Shown here: piece after piece, positions 1 through 7,942 of the stretch
How positions within the stretch are numbered: the first letter of the stretch is position 1
Layout of the letters: every line of letters starts with the position of its first letter
Assembly (NCBI GenBank): GCA_030159235.1
Contig: BSBG01000004.1
Span: 1-64,000 of the forward strand
DNA: 64,000 bases
Direction: 5' to 3'
From: Bacillus safensis
GTDB taxonomy: Bacteria > Bacillota > Bacilli > Bacillales > Bacillaceae
Translations under genes and position numbers: made by a program
The notes under the pieces: generated by a model
Database searches by the model: none
What the model was told of the DNA's origin: nothing
Seen by the model: the letters and a program-made list of their open reading frames with translations, nothing else

Positions 1-144
1 TTTGTCCCGTCTTGATCTTTTGGTTCTTCTGTTGTACCGTCACCAGGCTTTGTCCCGTCTTGATCTTTTGGTTCTTCCGTTGTTCCATCACCAGGCTTTG
101 TTCCGTCCTGATCTTTCGGTTCTTCCGTTGTTCCATCACCAGGC
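1..144. repeat. three tandem 48-bp coding repeats
   Basis: Three near-identical 48-bp units (1-48, 49-96, 97-144) lie inside the Kelch gene and continue to the left edge. On the minus strand each encodes KPGDGTTEEPKDQDGT. Differences between units are mainly silent third-position changes. The array probably makes a flexible, negatively charged spacer and is a likely site of copy-number variation. Confidence 0.9.
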
Positions 145-1157
145 TTTGTTTCACCTTCAGCAATTTGTAAGTCATTTAATGAGATAGAAATGACTGATTT
201 GAAGTCGCTTTTAACCGCTTTGGAATTATAATATTCTTTAAAATTCCTCCCACCTATGATATATATCGTACCATCAAGTGTTACAGCACTTGATCCCACT
301 CTAGCTTCAGGCAATTCGCTTATACTTTTTTTCACAGAATTAGAATTGACATCATAATATTGTGAATATGGTAATAATGGGCTGGATCTGTCAACGCTAT
401 GCTGACCGCCTACCATAAATAATTTTCCCTGATATGTTGTAAACGCTGCTCCTACTTGATAAAACTTCAACTTTGATTTTGTTTGTACCCACTGATTTGT
501 TTCAATGTTATATTCATATATTTGAGTTTTTTGGGAACCTCTATATCCGCCTGTAGCATAAATTTTATTGTTAATGACTTCTGACATAGACATCCCAGTA
601 ATTTGCTGAGGAAACATTTTTAATTGTTGCCATTTATCCGTTTTTGTATCATAACTATAAAAATTATGTTCTTGATGAGGACTTTTACTCGTTGCAAGAA
701 TATAAATTTTATCGTTTTCTCCAGTCGCAATAATATCCCCACTTGTCACAGCAAAACTTGGTATTTGGATTGGTTTTGCCGACCATGTATCAGATTCTGC
801 ATCGTAAATATCAATCGTATTTGTACTATCTTGATATGCTTCTCCAATGACATATACTTTTTTACCTATCGCCACTGCTGTACTATCAGTTCTTTCTCTA
901 GGCATATCAGCTTTTGAGCTCCACTCATTTTTGTGTGGATCATACACGTAGGTATTTTTATTACTGTATGATTTTTCACTACTTCCTCCAAAAACAAAAA
1001 TCTTCCCATCTACTACTGCGGTACTAGAATGAAGTCGCTCTTCCGGTAAGTCCGTTCGTTTTGTCCACCCATTTGTTTCAGCTGCATTAGCCTTTAACGG
1101 ATGAATTGTTACCATCATAAAAATGGTCAAAAGCACTAAAAATAAACTTTTTTTCAT
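1..1157 (-). CDS. secreted Kelch-repeat protein, C-terminus off the left edge
   Basis: The protein begins MKKSLFLVLLTIFMMV and has a typical Sec signal peptide ending near ANA (about residue 27). The start has a strong RBS (GGAGGG) 6 nt upstream. The body shows repeated Kelch motifs: a hydrophobic strand with GG (FVFGGSS, YATGGYRG, FMVGGQH, YIIGGRN), then conserved Tyr and Trp (YDPHKNEWSS, YDTKTDKWQQ, YNIETNQWVQ), as expected for a beta-propeller. After about residue 325 it becomes an acidic, Pro/Gly/Thr-rich tail of identical 16-residue units that runs off the window. The Kelch fold is clear from sequence. An extracellular or wall-linked binding role is inference. It stands alone; no cofactor or catalytic motif is visible. 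Confidence 0.85.
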   Translation of the reverse strand, partial: MKKSLFLVLLTIFMMVTIHPLKANAAETNGWTKRTDLPEERLHSSTAVVDGKIFVFGGSSEKSYSNKNTYVYDPHKNEWSSKADMPRERTDSTAVAIGKKVYVIGEAYQDSTNTIDIYDAESDTWSAKPIQIPSFAVTSGDIIATGENDKIYILATSKSPHQEHNFYSYDTKTDKWQQLKMFPQQITGMSMSEVINNKIYATGGYRGSQKTQIYEYNIETNQWVQTKSKLKFYQVGAAFTTYQGKLFMVGGQHSVDRSSPLLPYSQYYDVNSNSVKKSISELPEARVGSSAVTLDGTIYIIGGRNFKEYYNSKAVKSDFKSVISISLNDLQIAEGETKPGDGTTEEPKDQDGTKPGDGTTEEPKDQDGTKPGDGTTEEPKDQDGT

Positions 1158-1561
1158 CGTTTCTTCCCTCCATAATTTAAATATCCCTCCTTTTATCGAC
1201 ATATTTGTAATAACATTTAAATTTTACAATTGTGCCCCATCATAAATTCAGGATGCACTCATTTCTATTAATATCTTTCTACATATATCAATTTTATCTG
1301 TATTTTTCTCTCTGAACATATCTTTCGATGAACGCAAATGAAGACTTCTTCGGCTTACTTTATCTTTTTTTCACCAAAAGCTTAAATTCTTAATTCGATA
1401 AAGCACATGAGTACCTTAACCGTATAGGCAAATGACATTTATCAAAAGTTTAGTACTCAAATGCAAAAATATAATTTTACATCTTCTTCAATGAAACTTT
1501 AAGGGCTTCATTCTCATTCAATCATCTAAATATGTTGTGTAATAAAGATATGTTCTACGCA
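1158..1561. other. intergenic, no gene seen
   Basis: This AT-rich stretch of about 400 bp lies between two minus-strand genes. I see no open frame with a ribosome binding site and no clear terminator. It should contain the promoter of the Kelch gene at its left end. Confidence 0.6.
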
Positions 1562-2176
1562 TTACGTTTTAATAATCCGTTCTTCGCCTTTCAGCTGCAT
1601 CATGAGTGAGGATTGATTATATAATAAATTGATAATGCGGCGTGCCATTTCAGAGGGAGACGCATTGTAGTCATTTCTGATCCATTCAATGATAAAACCA
1701 AAGATGCCGTATGAACGATATTGAATAAAATAACTGTCGTTGATTTCTGCATACTGATCACTGACAAACGACATTCTACTTTGGAAGATATATTGTATTT
1801 TCTTAAGCAATTGTTCTTGTATTTGCGGGATGCGATCTTCCATGATTAATAAATCATAATAGTCGCGATTTTCGACGATATATTGAAATACATCGGTGCC
1901 CTCTGGTTTCATGTGAGTTAAATCTAACAGTGGATTTTCACGTGTCGGCTTACAAAATTCATATTCGAAATCTTCCATTTCCCGGTGAATAAAATCTGCT
2001 GCTAGTTCATCTTTACTTTCATAATGCACATAAAACGTCGTCCGATTATAGTTTGCATTTTCCACAATATCCTTCACTTTTACGTGCGAATATCCTTTTT
2101 CTTTTACTAGTATTTTAAATGTTTGCCGAAGTGTTTCTTTTGTTCGCTCAACACGGCGATCCTCTTTTTTCATCAT
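1562..2176 (-). CDS. TetR-family transcriptional regulator
   Basis: A 204-residue protein. Residues about 10-55 form a TetR DNA-binding domain (RVERTKETLRQTFKILVKEKGYSHVKVKDIVENANYNRTTFYVHYESKDEL, with the usual T-x-F/Y-x-H-F/Y turn). The rest is a helical ligand domain without a recognisable ligand signature. Two ATG codons (2176 and 2173) follow the RBS AAGGAGGGG. It is transcribed away from an alcohol dehydrogenase. An inverted repeat lies between the -35 and -10 of that gene, so this is most likely its repressor. The inducer is unknown. Confidence 0.85.
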   Translation of the reverse strand: MMKKEDRRVERTKETLRQTFKILVKEKGYSHVKVKDIVENANYNRTTFYVHYESKDELAADFIHREMEDFEYEFCKPTRENPLLDLTHMKPEGTDVFQYIVENRDYYDLLIMEDRIPQIQEQLLKKIQYIFQSRMSFVSDQYAEINDSYFIQYRSYGIFGFIIEWIRNDYNASPSEMARRIINLLYNQSSLMMQLKGEERIIKT

Positions 2177-2270
2177 CGGCCCCTCCTTTAGACACTTTTA
2201 AAAAAATGTTGATTAGAGATACATAAATTCCTGTGTGTTGAAAACCTATACAAAAAAGTTTTTTTGCTGA

Positions 2271-2299
2271 TTGAAACGAAAAATCTTTCGTCCTACAAT
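2271..2299 (+). promoter_or_regulatory. promoter of the alcohol dehydrogenase with embedded operator
   Basis: The -35 TTGAAA (2271-2276) and -10 TACAAT (2294-2299) are separated by 17 bp. The spacer contains the inverted repeat CGAAA-aatc-TTTCG (2277-2290), placed where a TetR-type repressor would block polymerase. Confidence 0.65.
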
Positions 2300-2385
2300 C
2301 AAATTAGTCATAAAGAAATGAATTTTTTGTGACATTTGATCTAACTTTATCGGATATTATACTATACAAAGTGAGGGCACATGAT

Positions 2386-3498
2386 ATGGAAATTCAAGCG
2401 ATGGTCACAACAAATGAAAAAGATTTCGAGAAACAAACGTTATTACTAGATGACCCAAAAGCAGATGAAGTGCTTGTCAAAATTGTTGCATCTGGCGTTT
2501 GTCATACGGATGCTACAGTATTAGATGGAACGCTTCCTGTCCCACGTCCTGCTTTATTAGGACATGAAGGCTCTGGCATTGTAGTCAAAGCAGGTTCTAA
2601 TGTCACAACCGTTCAAGAAGGAGACCACGTTGTACTAGGCTTCGCTTATTGTGGTCATTGTCATAATTGTCTAGATGGGAACGCAGGTGGATGTGAAAAC
2701 ATGATTCCACTGAATTTTTTTGGTCGTAATAAGCATAATGAAACGCCTATCCATACACATGATCATCAAGATGTGTCACAATTTTTTGGTCAATCTTCAT
2801 TTGGAACATATGCAACGGTTGATGAGAAAAATGTGGTAAAAGTAGACAAAGAAACCGATTTGCGTTATTTAGGACCATTCGGATGCGGCTTAATGACTGG
2901 GAGCGGTACTGTCTTAAATTCACTTGCTCCAGCACCAGGTACAAGCTTTGTAGTGTTCGGTACAGGCGCTGTTGGTTTAAGTGGGTTAATGGCAGCAAAA
3001 ATCGCTGGCTGTGATCCAATTATTGCCGTTGATATTCATGATAGCCGCCTTGAGTTAGCAAAAGAATTAGGTGCAACACATATCATCAACAGTAAGCATG
3101 AGAATCCAGCTGAAAAAATTAAGGAAATAACAGAAGGAAAAGGTGCACATTACTCATTTGAAACAACTGGTGTACCAGAAGTAACACTAGCTGCCCTTCA
3201 TTGCCTTCGTGTCAAAGGAACTTGTGCAACAGTAGCAGTTGGGAAGCGAGATTTAACATTTAATGTAACAAATGATCTAATGCTCAATGCTCTCACATTA
3301 AAAGGTGTGATAGAAGGGGATGCCGTTCCACAACTATTTATTCCTAAACTAGTGAAGTTCTTTAAAAATGGACAATTCCCAGTTGAGAAACTAGCAAAAT
3401 TCTACGAATTAGAAGATATTGAACAAGCCTTTGAAGATTCTAAAAATGGATCTACGATTAAACCAATTCTTATTTTAGATAAAGAGTATCGTGCTTAA
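2386..3498 (+). CDS. zinc-dependent alcohol dehydrogenase (MDR family)
   Basis: A 370-residue NAD(P)-dependent medium-chain alcohol dehydrogenase. Catalytic zinc residues are in GVCHTD and GHEGSG. The structural-zinc Cys cluster is YCGHCHNCLDGNAGGC. The Rossmann motif is VFGTGAVGLSG, followed by a coenzyme-selecting Asp (IIAVDIHD) that favours NAD. The sequence resembles aryl/benzyl-alcohol dehydrogenases more than ethanol dehydrogenases; the substrate is not deducible. ATG 2386 with GTGAGGG upstream is preferred over an in-frame upstream start. It is divergent from a TetR gene and followed by a strong hairpin, so monocistronic. Confidence 0.9.
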   Translation: MEIQAMVTTNEKDFEKQTLLLDDPKADEVLVKIVASGVCHTDATVLDGTLPVPRPALLGHEGSGIVVKAGSNVTTVQEGDHVVLGFAYCGHCHNCLDGNAGGCENMIPLNFFGRNKHNETPIHTHDHQDVSQFFGQSSFGTYATVDEKNVVKVDKETDLRYLGPFGCGLMTGSGTVLNSLAPAPGTSFVVFGTGAVGLSGLMAAKIAGCDPIIAVDIHDSRLELAKELGATHIINSKHENPAEKIKEITEGKGAHYSFETTGVPEVTLAALHCLRVKGTCATVAVGKRDLTFNVTNDLMLNALTLKGVIEGDAVPQLFIPKLVKFFKNGQFPVEKLAKFYELEDIEQAFEDSKNGSTIKPILILDKEYRA

Positions 3499-3523
3499 GT
3501 CTTGAAAGTAGAACTTAAATTCG

Positions 3524-3553
3524 TTAGCCCCCTTGCCATGTAAAGGGGGCTAA
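3524..3553. terminator. bidirectional terminator between adh and alr
   Basis: The hairpin TTAGCCCCCTT-n-AAGGGGGCTAA lies between two convergent genes and probably serves both. Confidence 0.75.
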
Positions 3554-3584
3554 TCGCATTTTCATTTGCAGTCCAAAATTGAAC

Positions 3585-4766
3585 TCATACATACATCACC
3601 GGCGTCGATATTTTAATAATCTTGCCGCCTCGACGATAAAACCTTGGGACGCGTCGGCTTAAGGTAGCGACGACTTCGTAGTTGATCGTATTGAGCATTT
3701 CGGCGATTTCATCGACAGAAATTTCTCCGCCCTTTTGACGACCGTAAATGACAACTTCCTCGCCTTGCTTTGCTTTCATTTCTCCTAAACTGATCATGGT
3801 CATATCCATTGTGACACGGCCAGCAATCGGCACACGTTTTCCTCGGAAAAGCATAAATCCTCGATTGGATAAAGCACGCGAGTATCCATCTGCATAACCG
3901 ATTGGTATGGTTGCTATGACTTCATCAGGCTTTGCTACATAGGTTGCCCCATAGCTGACGGTCCTTGGCTTTGTCACCATTTCCTTCACGAACGCAATCC
4001 TTGCTTTTAAACTGAGAGCGGGCTCTAGCTTAACAGCGTCTAAACTTTCAATGTATTGCGAGGGGTACAGCCCATATAGCCCGATGCCAAGCCGAATCAT
4101 ATCTGCACTAAATTCAGGAAACGCGATGGCAGCCGCTGTATTGTTCATATGTACCGTGGGCAGTGTAATGCCTTGTTTTTTTAAGAAACGAAGAAAATCA
4201 ATAAAAATGCTGTGCTGAAGCAGTGTGAAATCAGGGTCAGGCTCATCAGCAGTGGAGAAATGCGTAAAAATTCCATCCCATCTCAGGTTTTCACTTCTTT
4301 CAAGTGCCTCCACCACTGCTAACAGCTCTTCCTTCGTTCGTACACCTAATCGTCCCATCCCAGTATCGACATTGACATGAATCCCAAGCCGGGGCAGACT
4401 TTCTTCTTCTGCTAAAATCTCATTTGCTTGAACAATCCAGTCTTCACGAAGGCCGGATAGGTCAATTCTCCAGGTTGCAGCCTTTTTCACACAGTCGAGC
4501 GGAGTAAATCCAAGGACCAGAATCGGTGCTTCAATTTTTGCTCTTCGCAATATAATGCCTTCTTCCAAACTAGCAACTGCAAGCTCCGTCGCACCGCTTT
4601 CCAATGCCTGACGCGCTACCTCCACTGAACCATGTCCATAAGCATTCGCCTTCACGACAGCCATGATCTTACTTTTCCTTGGAATATGTGCTTGAATGGC
4701 TTCGATATTTCTTTTAATCGCGTCAAGATTGACTTCAATCCAGACTTCTCGGCAGAGTTTTTGCAT
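3585..4766 (-). CDS. alr: alanine racemase
   Basis: A 393-residue PLP enzyme interconverting L- and D-alanine for peptidoglycan. The PLP lysine is in VVKANAYGHG (about residue 39). The second catalytic residue, Tyr, is in SYGATY. The C-terminal beta domain contains GRVTMDM. The start has a strong RBS (GAGGAGG). The sequence looks closer to the second B. subtilis racemase (YncD) than to the ndoAI-linked one, and no antitoxin gene follows. Convergent with the alcohol dehydrogenase. Confidence 0.93.
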   Translation of the reverse strand: MQKLCREVWIEVNLDAIKRNIEAIQAHIPRKSKIMAVVKANAYGHGSVEVARQALESGATELAVASLEEGIILRRAKIEAPILVLGFTPLDCVKKAATWRIDLSGLREDWIVQANEILAEEESLPRLGIHVNVDTGMGRLGVRTKEELLAVVEALERSENLRWDGIFTHFSTADEPDPDFTLLQHSIFIDFLRFLKKQGITLPTVHMNNTAAAIAFPEFSADMIRLGIGLYGLYPSQYIESLDAVKLEPALSLKARIAFVKEMVTKPRTVSYGATYVAKPDEVIATIPIGYADGYSRALSNRGFMLFRGKRVPIAGRVTMDMTMISLGEMKAKQGEEVVIYGRQKGGEISVDEIAEMLNTINYEVVATLSRRVPRFYRRGGKIIKISTPVMYV

Positions 4767-4900
4767 GTATAGTTCCTCCTCATCACATGAGTTATTTCGA
4801 TATCAATGTTCGTTTTTGCGCCTAGTCTATCTTTATTCATTTTCGTACAAAACATTCAACTACAATGACTGAACCAACTTTGTCTTCATTGACATAAAAA

Positions 4901-4930
4901 AAGAAACCACTTCAAACTGTGATTTCTTCT
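4901..4930 (-). terminator. terminator
   Basis: On the minus strand AAGAAATCAC-AGTTTGAA-GTGGTTTCTT is followed by a run of T, 19 bp after the stop of the gene at 4949. Confidence 0.8.
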
Positions 4931-4948
4931 TTATGAACAGTTATTTAG

Positions 4949-5305
4949 TTAATCCGCAGATCTCATCATTGAATTCATTTCATGATAAATCTCCTCAAGA
5001 TTTTCTCGTTCAGTCAAATATTCACCGGTGCTCTTACGAACAGGCACATCAAATGTCAGAAAGGTGAGCGTGATCGTTGATGATTCCTTATCATTCATAG
5101 TTAATCTCAATTCAAGTGTCGAGACCTCTTCATTATTATCACTCTCAGTAGATTGTTCAATCGGTACACCATCTTCTAACATGTCAACTTGTTTCAACTC
5201 TTTCAAGGAAAGCTCAGTGACCTCAAACGCAAAGCCTTTATCAACACTCTGTGAAAAGATGTATGTTGAAGCCTGAAACCTGTCTTCGTGAAAAAGCATC
5301 ATCAT
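4949..5305 (-). CDS. hypothetical protein
   Basis: A 118-residue acidic soluble protein I do not recognise. The N-terminus reads MMMLFHEDRFQASTYIF, and later strands look like a small beta-rich domain (LELRLTMND, STITLTFLTFDVP). There is no signal peptide or motif. The Shine-Dalgarno before the ATG is poor, so the true start may be different. A hydrophobic frame lies directly upstream and a terminator follows. I cannot assign a function. Confidence 0.5.
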   Translation of the reverse strand: MMMLFHEDRFQASTYIFSQSVDKGFAFEVTELSLKELKQVDMLEDGVPIEQSTESDNNEEVSTLELRLTMNDKESSTITLTFLTFDVPVRKSTGEYLTERENLEEIYHEMNSMMRSAD

Positions 5306-5327
5306 CTTATCTAATAATAGGTTGGGA

Positions 5328-5432
5328 TCATTGTTTTCTTTGTAATCTACCCGCTATGAATAAAATGACCATTCCCACGATGATGCTGAGAGCCGTCACC
5401 AATCCATTCGCTACATCTATCAAAACAGAAAC
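5328..5432 (-). other. short hydrophobic reading frame, possible membrane-peptide remnant
   Basis: In the 318-bp gap 5306-5623 one frame of 34 codons reads VSVLIDVANGLVTALSIIVG and then VILFIAGRLQRKQ before a stop. This looks like one transmembrane helix with a basic tail. There is no ATG and no convincing RBS, so it may be the 3' end of a lost gene. I see nothing else in the gap. Confidence 0.3.
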
Positions 5433-5623
5433 CTAAAATACCAATCATATAATCATTGACAATGCCTATGATGAATATCGCACAATGCTCTTCCTATCAT
5501 GACCCTTCATTCATAATTTCGTCATAGTATGGCATTTGAAGCAAGATGATTTAAGAATGTAAATCTGATATGCAGAAAAACAGACCATAAAGATCTGCTT
5601 TCCCATTGAGTTTCGATAAGTGT

Positions 5624-6082
5624 TTAAAAGATAGGCAGTAAGAATTCACACACCTTATCTTCGCCCACTTCTTCTCTATATCGCTCTAAAATAGGTACCT
5701 GACGAATGTTCAATTGATTATTTTGAATCATTTGAGGTAATTGACTCCAAAACAAATTCACTTTTTCAGTTGTATGTGGCACCGTAAAAACAGCAAACTT
5801 CCCCCCTTCAAAATAACCCGTCTGAACCATTCGATCTTTTGAGAAATCTTTATCTGTTATGAACATAAGGTCATATCTACAATTTTCAGGTAAAGTTCTT
5901 TCAGGATCATCTTGAGGAACACCGTAAATGCCATATTCCTTTAACTCATCATTTAAATGATGTTGGTTGATCCATTTTTTAAATGTCTTCATCATCTCTA
6001 CATTCTTTTCACTGCCATATGGTCCTATATTTCTCATATACACCATTTTCATATTCTTTAACATTTCAATTTTGTAATTCAT
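5624..6082 (-). CDS. GyrI-like small-molecule-binding domain protein
   Basis: A 152-residue stand-alone GyrI/AraC effector-binding (SHS2-type) domain. The N-terminus MNYKIEMLKNMKMVYMRNIGPYG has the family pattern in which an M/R-x-G-P-Y follows the first strand. The Tyr-rich centre (YGIYGVPQDDP) and the conserved Gly-Tyr-Phe-Glu-Gly-Gly (TGYFEGGKFAVF) also fit. ATG 6082 is preferred because GGAGGGAAATC precedes it. Relatives include the gyrase inhibitor SbmC and drug-sensing halves of regulators. With no DNA-binding domain, a ligand or toxin-binding role is likely; the ligand is unknown. Confidence 0.75.
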   Translation of the reverse strand: MNYKIEMLKNMKMVYMRNIGPYGSEKNVEMMKTFKKWINQHHLNDELKEYGIYGVPQDDPERTLPENCRYDLMFITDKDFSKDRMVQTGYFEGGKFAVFTVPHTTEKVNLFWSQLPQMIQNNQLNIRQVPILERYREEVGEDKVCEFLLPIF

Positions 6083-6283
6083 GATTTCCCTCCAACTCTT
6101 ATTGGAAGACTGGCCAATCATTCCTTACAAACAACGGTAACATCCTTTAAAATATAATGCAGTAGGATATTAAAAATAATTTTCAATATATGTTGGAAAA
6201 TATACATATATAACAATTGCGATCTAAATCATAAATTAAGTAATCTCATTTTCTCTTTAATAAGATGTCCAATTTTTTAAAAT

Positions 6284-6308
6284 AAAAAAGAACGGACTTT
6301 AGCCGCTC
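6284..6308 (-). terminator. terminator
   Basis: The minus-strand hairpin GAGCGG-ctaaagt-CCGTTC is followed by TTTTTTATTTT, just after the stop of the gene at 6314. Confidence 0.65.
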
Positions 6309-6313
6309 ACTTG

Positions 6314-6547
6314 TTATTGATTTTCCTTTGAAGACTTAGCACCGAGAAAGACGCCAATCAAATAGATGATTGTTCCGAAAAACAGACCATTTAACAAACT
6401 GATAAACAACATCTTACAAACTAGGCCAACATAATAAGACGCTGTCGTCCCTGGAAACACAGCCATATTGAACAGGCTAATCATAAAGGTTAAAGCAAAA
6501 AATATAATGAAAATCCTTCGAAATAATTTGGATTTTAACATTGTCAT
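6314..6547 (-). CDS. small two-helix membrane protein
   Basis: A 77-residue protein with transmembrane helices at about residues 10-30 and 40-68, a short positively charged N-terminus and a cytoplasmic KSSKENQ tail. The RBS GAGGAGG is strong. This RBS lies inside the truncated rap reading frame immediately upstream, so the gene appears to be expressed from a captured rap promoter. Function unknown. Confidence 0.65.
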   Translation of the reverse strand: MTMLKSKLFRRIFIIFFALTFMISLFNMAVFPGTTASYYVGLVCKMLFISLLNGLFFGTIIYLIGVFLGAKSSKENQ

Positions 6548-6548
6548 T

Positions 6549-6608
6549 TTATTTCCTCCTCAATTCATTGATTTTCAAACCGACGTGAGAAGAAAGCACT
6601 TTCTCCAT
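6549..6608 (-). pseudogene. 5' stump of a rap gene
   Basis: The frame reads MEKVLSSHVGLKINELRRK and stops. The first 15 residues match the start of the intact Rap at 15.06 kb (MVKVLSSHVGVKINEWY). The upstream DNA to about 6700 is also clearly related to the intact rap leader. The rest of rap is missing; its frame runs straight into the RBS of the membrane protein at 6547. Confidence 0.8.
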
Positions 6609-6675
6609 CAGCCCTTATCACTCCCTCTATTTTCCCTATAATTACATATATTATCATTTCACGAATCGTTCAACA

Positions 6676-6692
6676 CCGAAAAGAAACCGCAA
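6676..6692 (-). promoter_or_regulatory. conserved rap leader element (ComA-box-like)
   Basis: On the minus strand TTGCGGTTTCTTTTCGG. The left half matches the ComA half-site TTGCGG. The identical block occurs at 15131-15147 before the intact rap and a decayed form at 27322-27338. ComA control is inference from known rap genes. Confidence 0.5.
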
Positions 6693-6737
6693 AAAGACCC
6701 AGTTGAGGGCCTTGTGAATGATCAGATAAAATGATTT

Positions 6738-7157
6738 CTATTCATAAGTAAGTACCCAGTATTTCGCTCCAGGTTCTCCTTCTTCTACAACAGCCTTCCA
6801 GCCCCTTTTTCGATAAAAAGACAAAGCTTTGTGATTTTCGGAGACACACTTTAATGTGACTGGTGTTCCCAGTACTTTAACAGCGTGTTTGAGCAGCAGA
6901 TCGCCAGCCCCTTGACCAGCTACATCTGGATGTACAAACAAAAGATGAATAAAACGATCTGGTACATATAGAGAGATGAATCCAAGAATTTGATTGTTCT
7001 CCTCAGCTAAGAAAATTTGCTCTTCCTGCGTATCCTGATCAAAATCTTGCAGATTGATTTCTTCTTGATTGAGCCAGTGAAAGCTCTGACGGCGGGATGC
7101 TAGATAAATTTGTCTTAATTTTGAATAGTCTTTGTTGCTTGCTTCTCTAATCAACAT
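6738..7157 (-). CDS. GNAT-family N-acetyltransferase
   Basis: A 139-residue single-domain GNAT. The acetyl-CoA-binding motif A is seen as LLFVHPDVAGQGAGDLLL (about residues 72-90, R/Q-x-x-G-x-G/A form). It is followed by the motif B region ENHKALSFYRKRGW. The start is ATG 7157 with AAGGGG upstream rather than the GTG one codon earlier. The amino substrate cannot be predicted. It lies 30 bp downstream of a TetR gene on the same strand, so they may be co-transcribed. Confidence 0.85.
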   Translation of the reverse strand: MLIREASNKDYSKLRQIYLASRRQSFHWLNQEEINLQDFDQDTQEEQIFLAEENNQILGFISLYVPDRFIHLLFVHPDVAGQGAGDLLLKHAVKVLGTPVTLKCVSENHKALSFYRKRGWKAVVEEGEPGAKYWVLTYE

Positions 7158-7187
7158 CACAACATCCCCTTTGCTGTTATTTGAATG

Positions 7188-7757
7188 TTACTTCGTCTCT
7201 AGAATGCCTTGTGCCTGTATTTTGCCTGCCAGTAACAATTGATCACTGAACTTCGAATCATTGACAGCACGTGCAAGAGCGATTGTACCGATCATACTGC
7301 TTACTAGTGCATAACTCATAGAGATATCTATGTTTCCCGTGTCGGCTATAAACTCCATAAACCGTTTCAATTCATCGGTATAAGCTTTCCGTACGTCTAA
7401 CGATAATTGAGAAATCTCCCCTGCCAGTGCAGGCAGTATACAGCCGACCTCCGTCTGATCACGGTGAACGGAACTTAAATAGAATTCAATGATCGTTTGA
7501 ATTCGAGGCTGGTCTGCTTTCTTGTCTGCAACACTTTCTAGAAGTTTTATCGTATCATTAATGGCAAAATGAAAAGCCTCTATCACCAGCTGATCCTTGT
7601 TCTTAAAGTGAGCGTAAAAACCCCCATGAGTTAGACCTGCCCCTTTCATAATGAATGGCAAACTAATATTACGAACACCATTTGATCGAAATGCTCGTGC
7701 AGCACTTGTAATGATCTGTTCACGGACTTTTAACTTATGACCTGCCGGATAAGGCAT
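7188..7757 (-). CDS. TetR-family transcriptional regulator
   Basis: A 189-residue protein with an N-terminal TetR helix-turn-helix (about residues 12-55, FIMKGAGLTHGGFYAHFKNKDQL). Its C-terminal domain contains the CILPALAGEIS segment typical of the YxaF/LmrA-like group. It is divergent from a dihydrolipoamide-dehydrogenase-like gene; an inverted repeat with 12-bp arms sits in the intergenic region, the likely operator. Repression of both genes is inferred. Confidence 0.85.
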   Translation of the reverse strand: MPYPAGHKLKVREQIITSAARAFRSNGVRNISLPFIMKGAGLTHGGFYAHFKNKDQLVIEAFHFAINDTIKLLESVADKKADQPRIQTIIEFYLSSVHRDQTEVGCILPALAGEISQLSLDVRKAYTDELKRFMEFIADTGNIDISMSYALVSSMIGTIALARAVNDSKFSDQLLLAGKIQAQGILETK

Positions 7758-7883
7758 CTCTTTCGAACCTCCTTCTCTTTAACTCATTATAAGCGTGTTT
7801 ATCAAAATATTATATTCATCATATTATCTTGTGTCAATTTGACTGAAATCCATCTTTCCTTACTCAGATGGGATTGACTTCGT

Positions 7884-7925
7884 TAAAATATGATGACTAT
7901 AATATATTACGACCATCATATTTTA
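7884..7925. promoter_or_regulatory. probable TetR operator
   Basis: TAAAATATGATG (7884-7895) and its perfect complement CATCATATTTTA (7914-7925) flank an AT-rich core containing TATAAT. It lies just upstream of the oxidoreductase RBS and 127 bp from the TetR start. Confidence 0.6.
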
Positions 7926-7942
7926 AGTTGGAGGTGCAAGAA

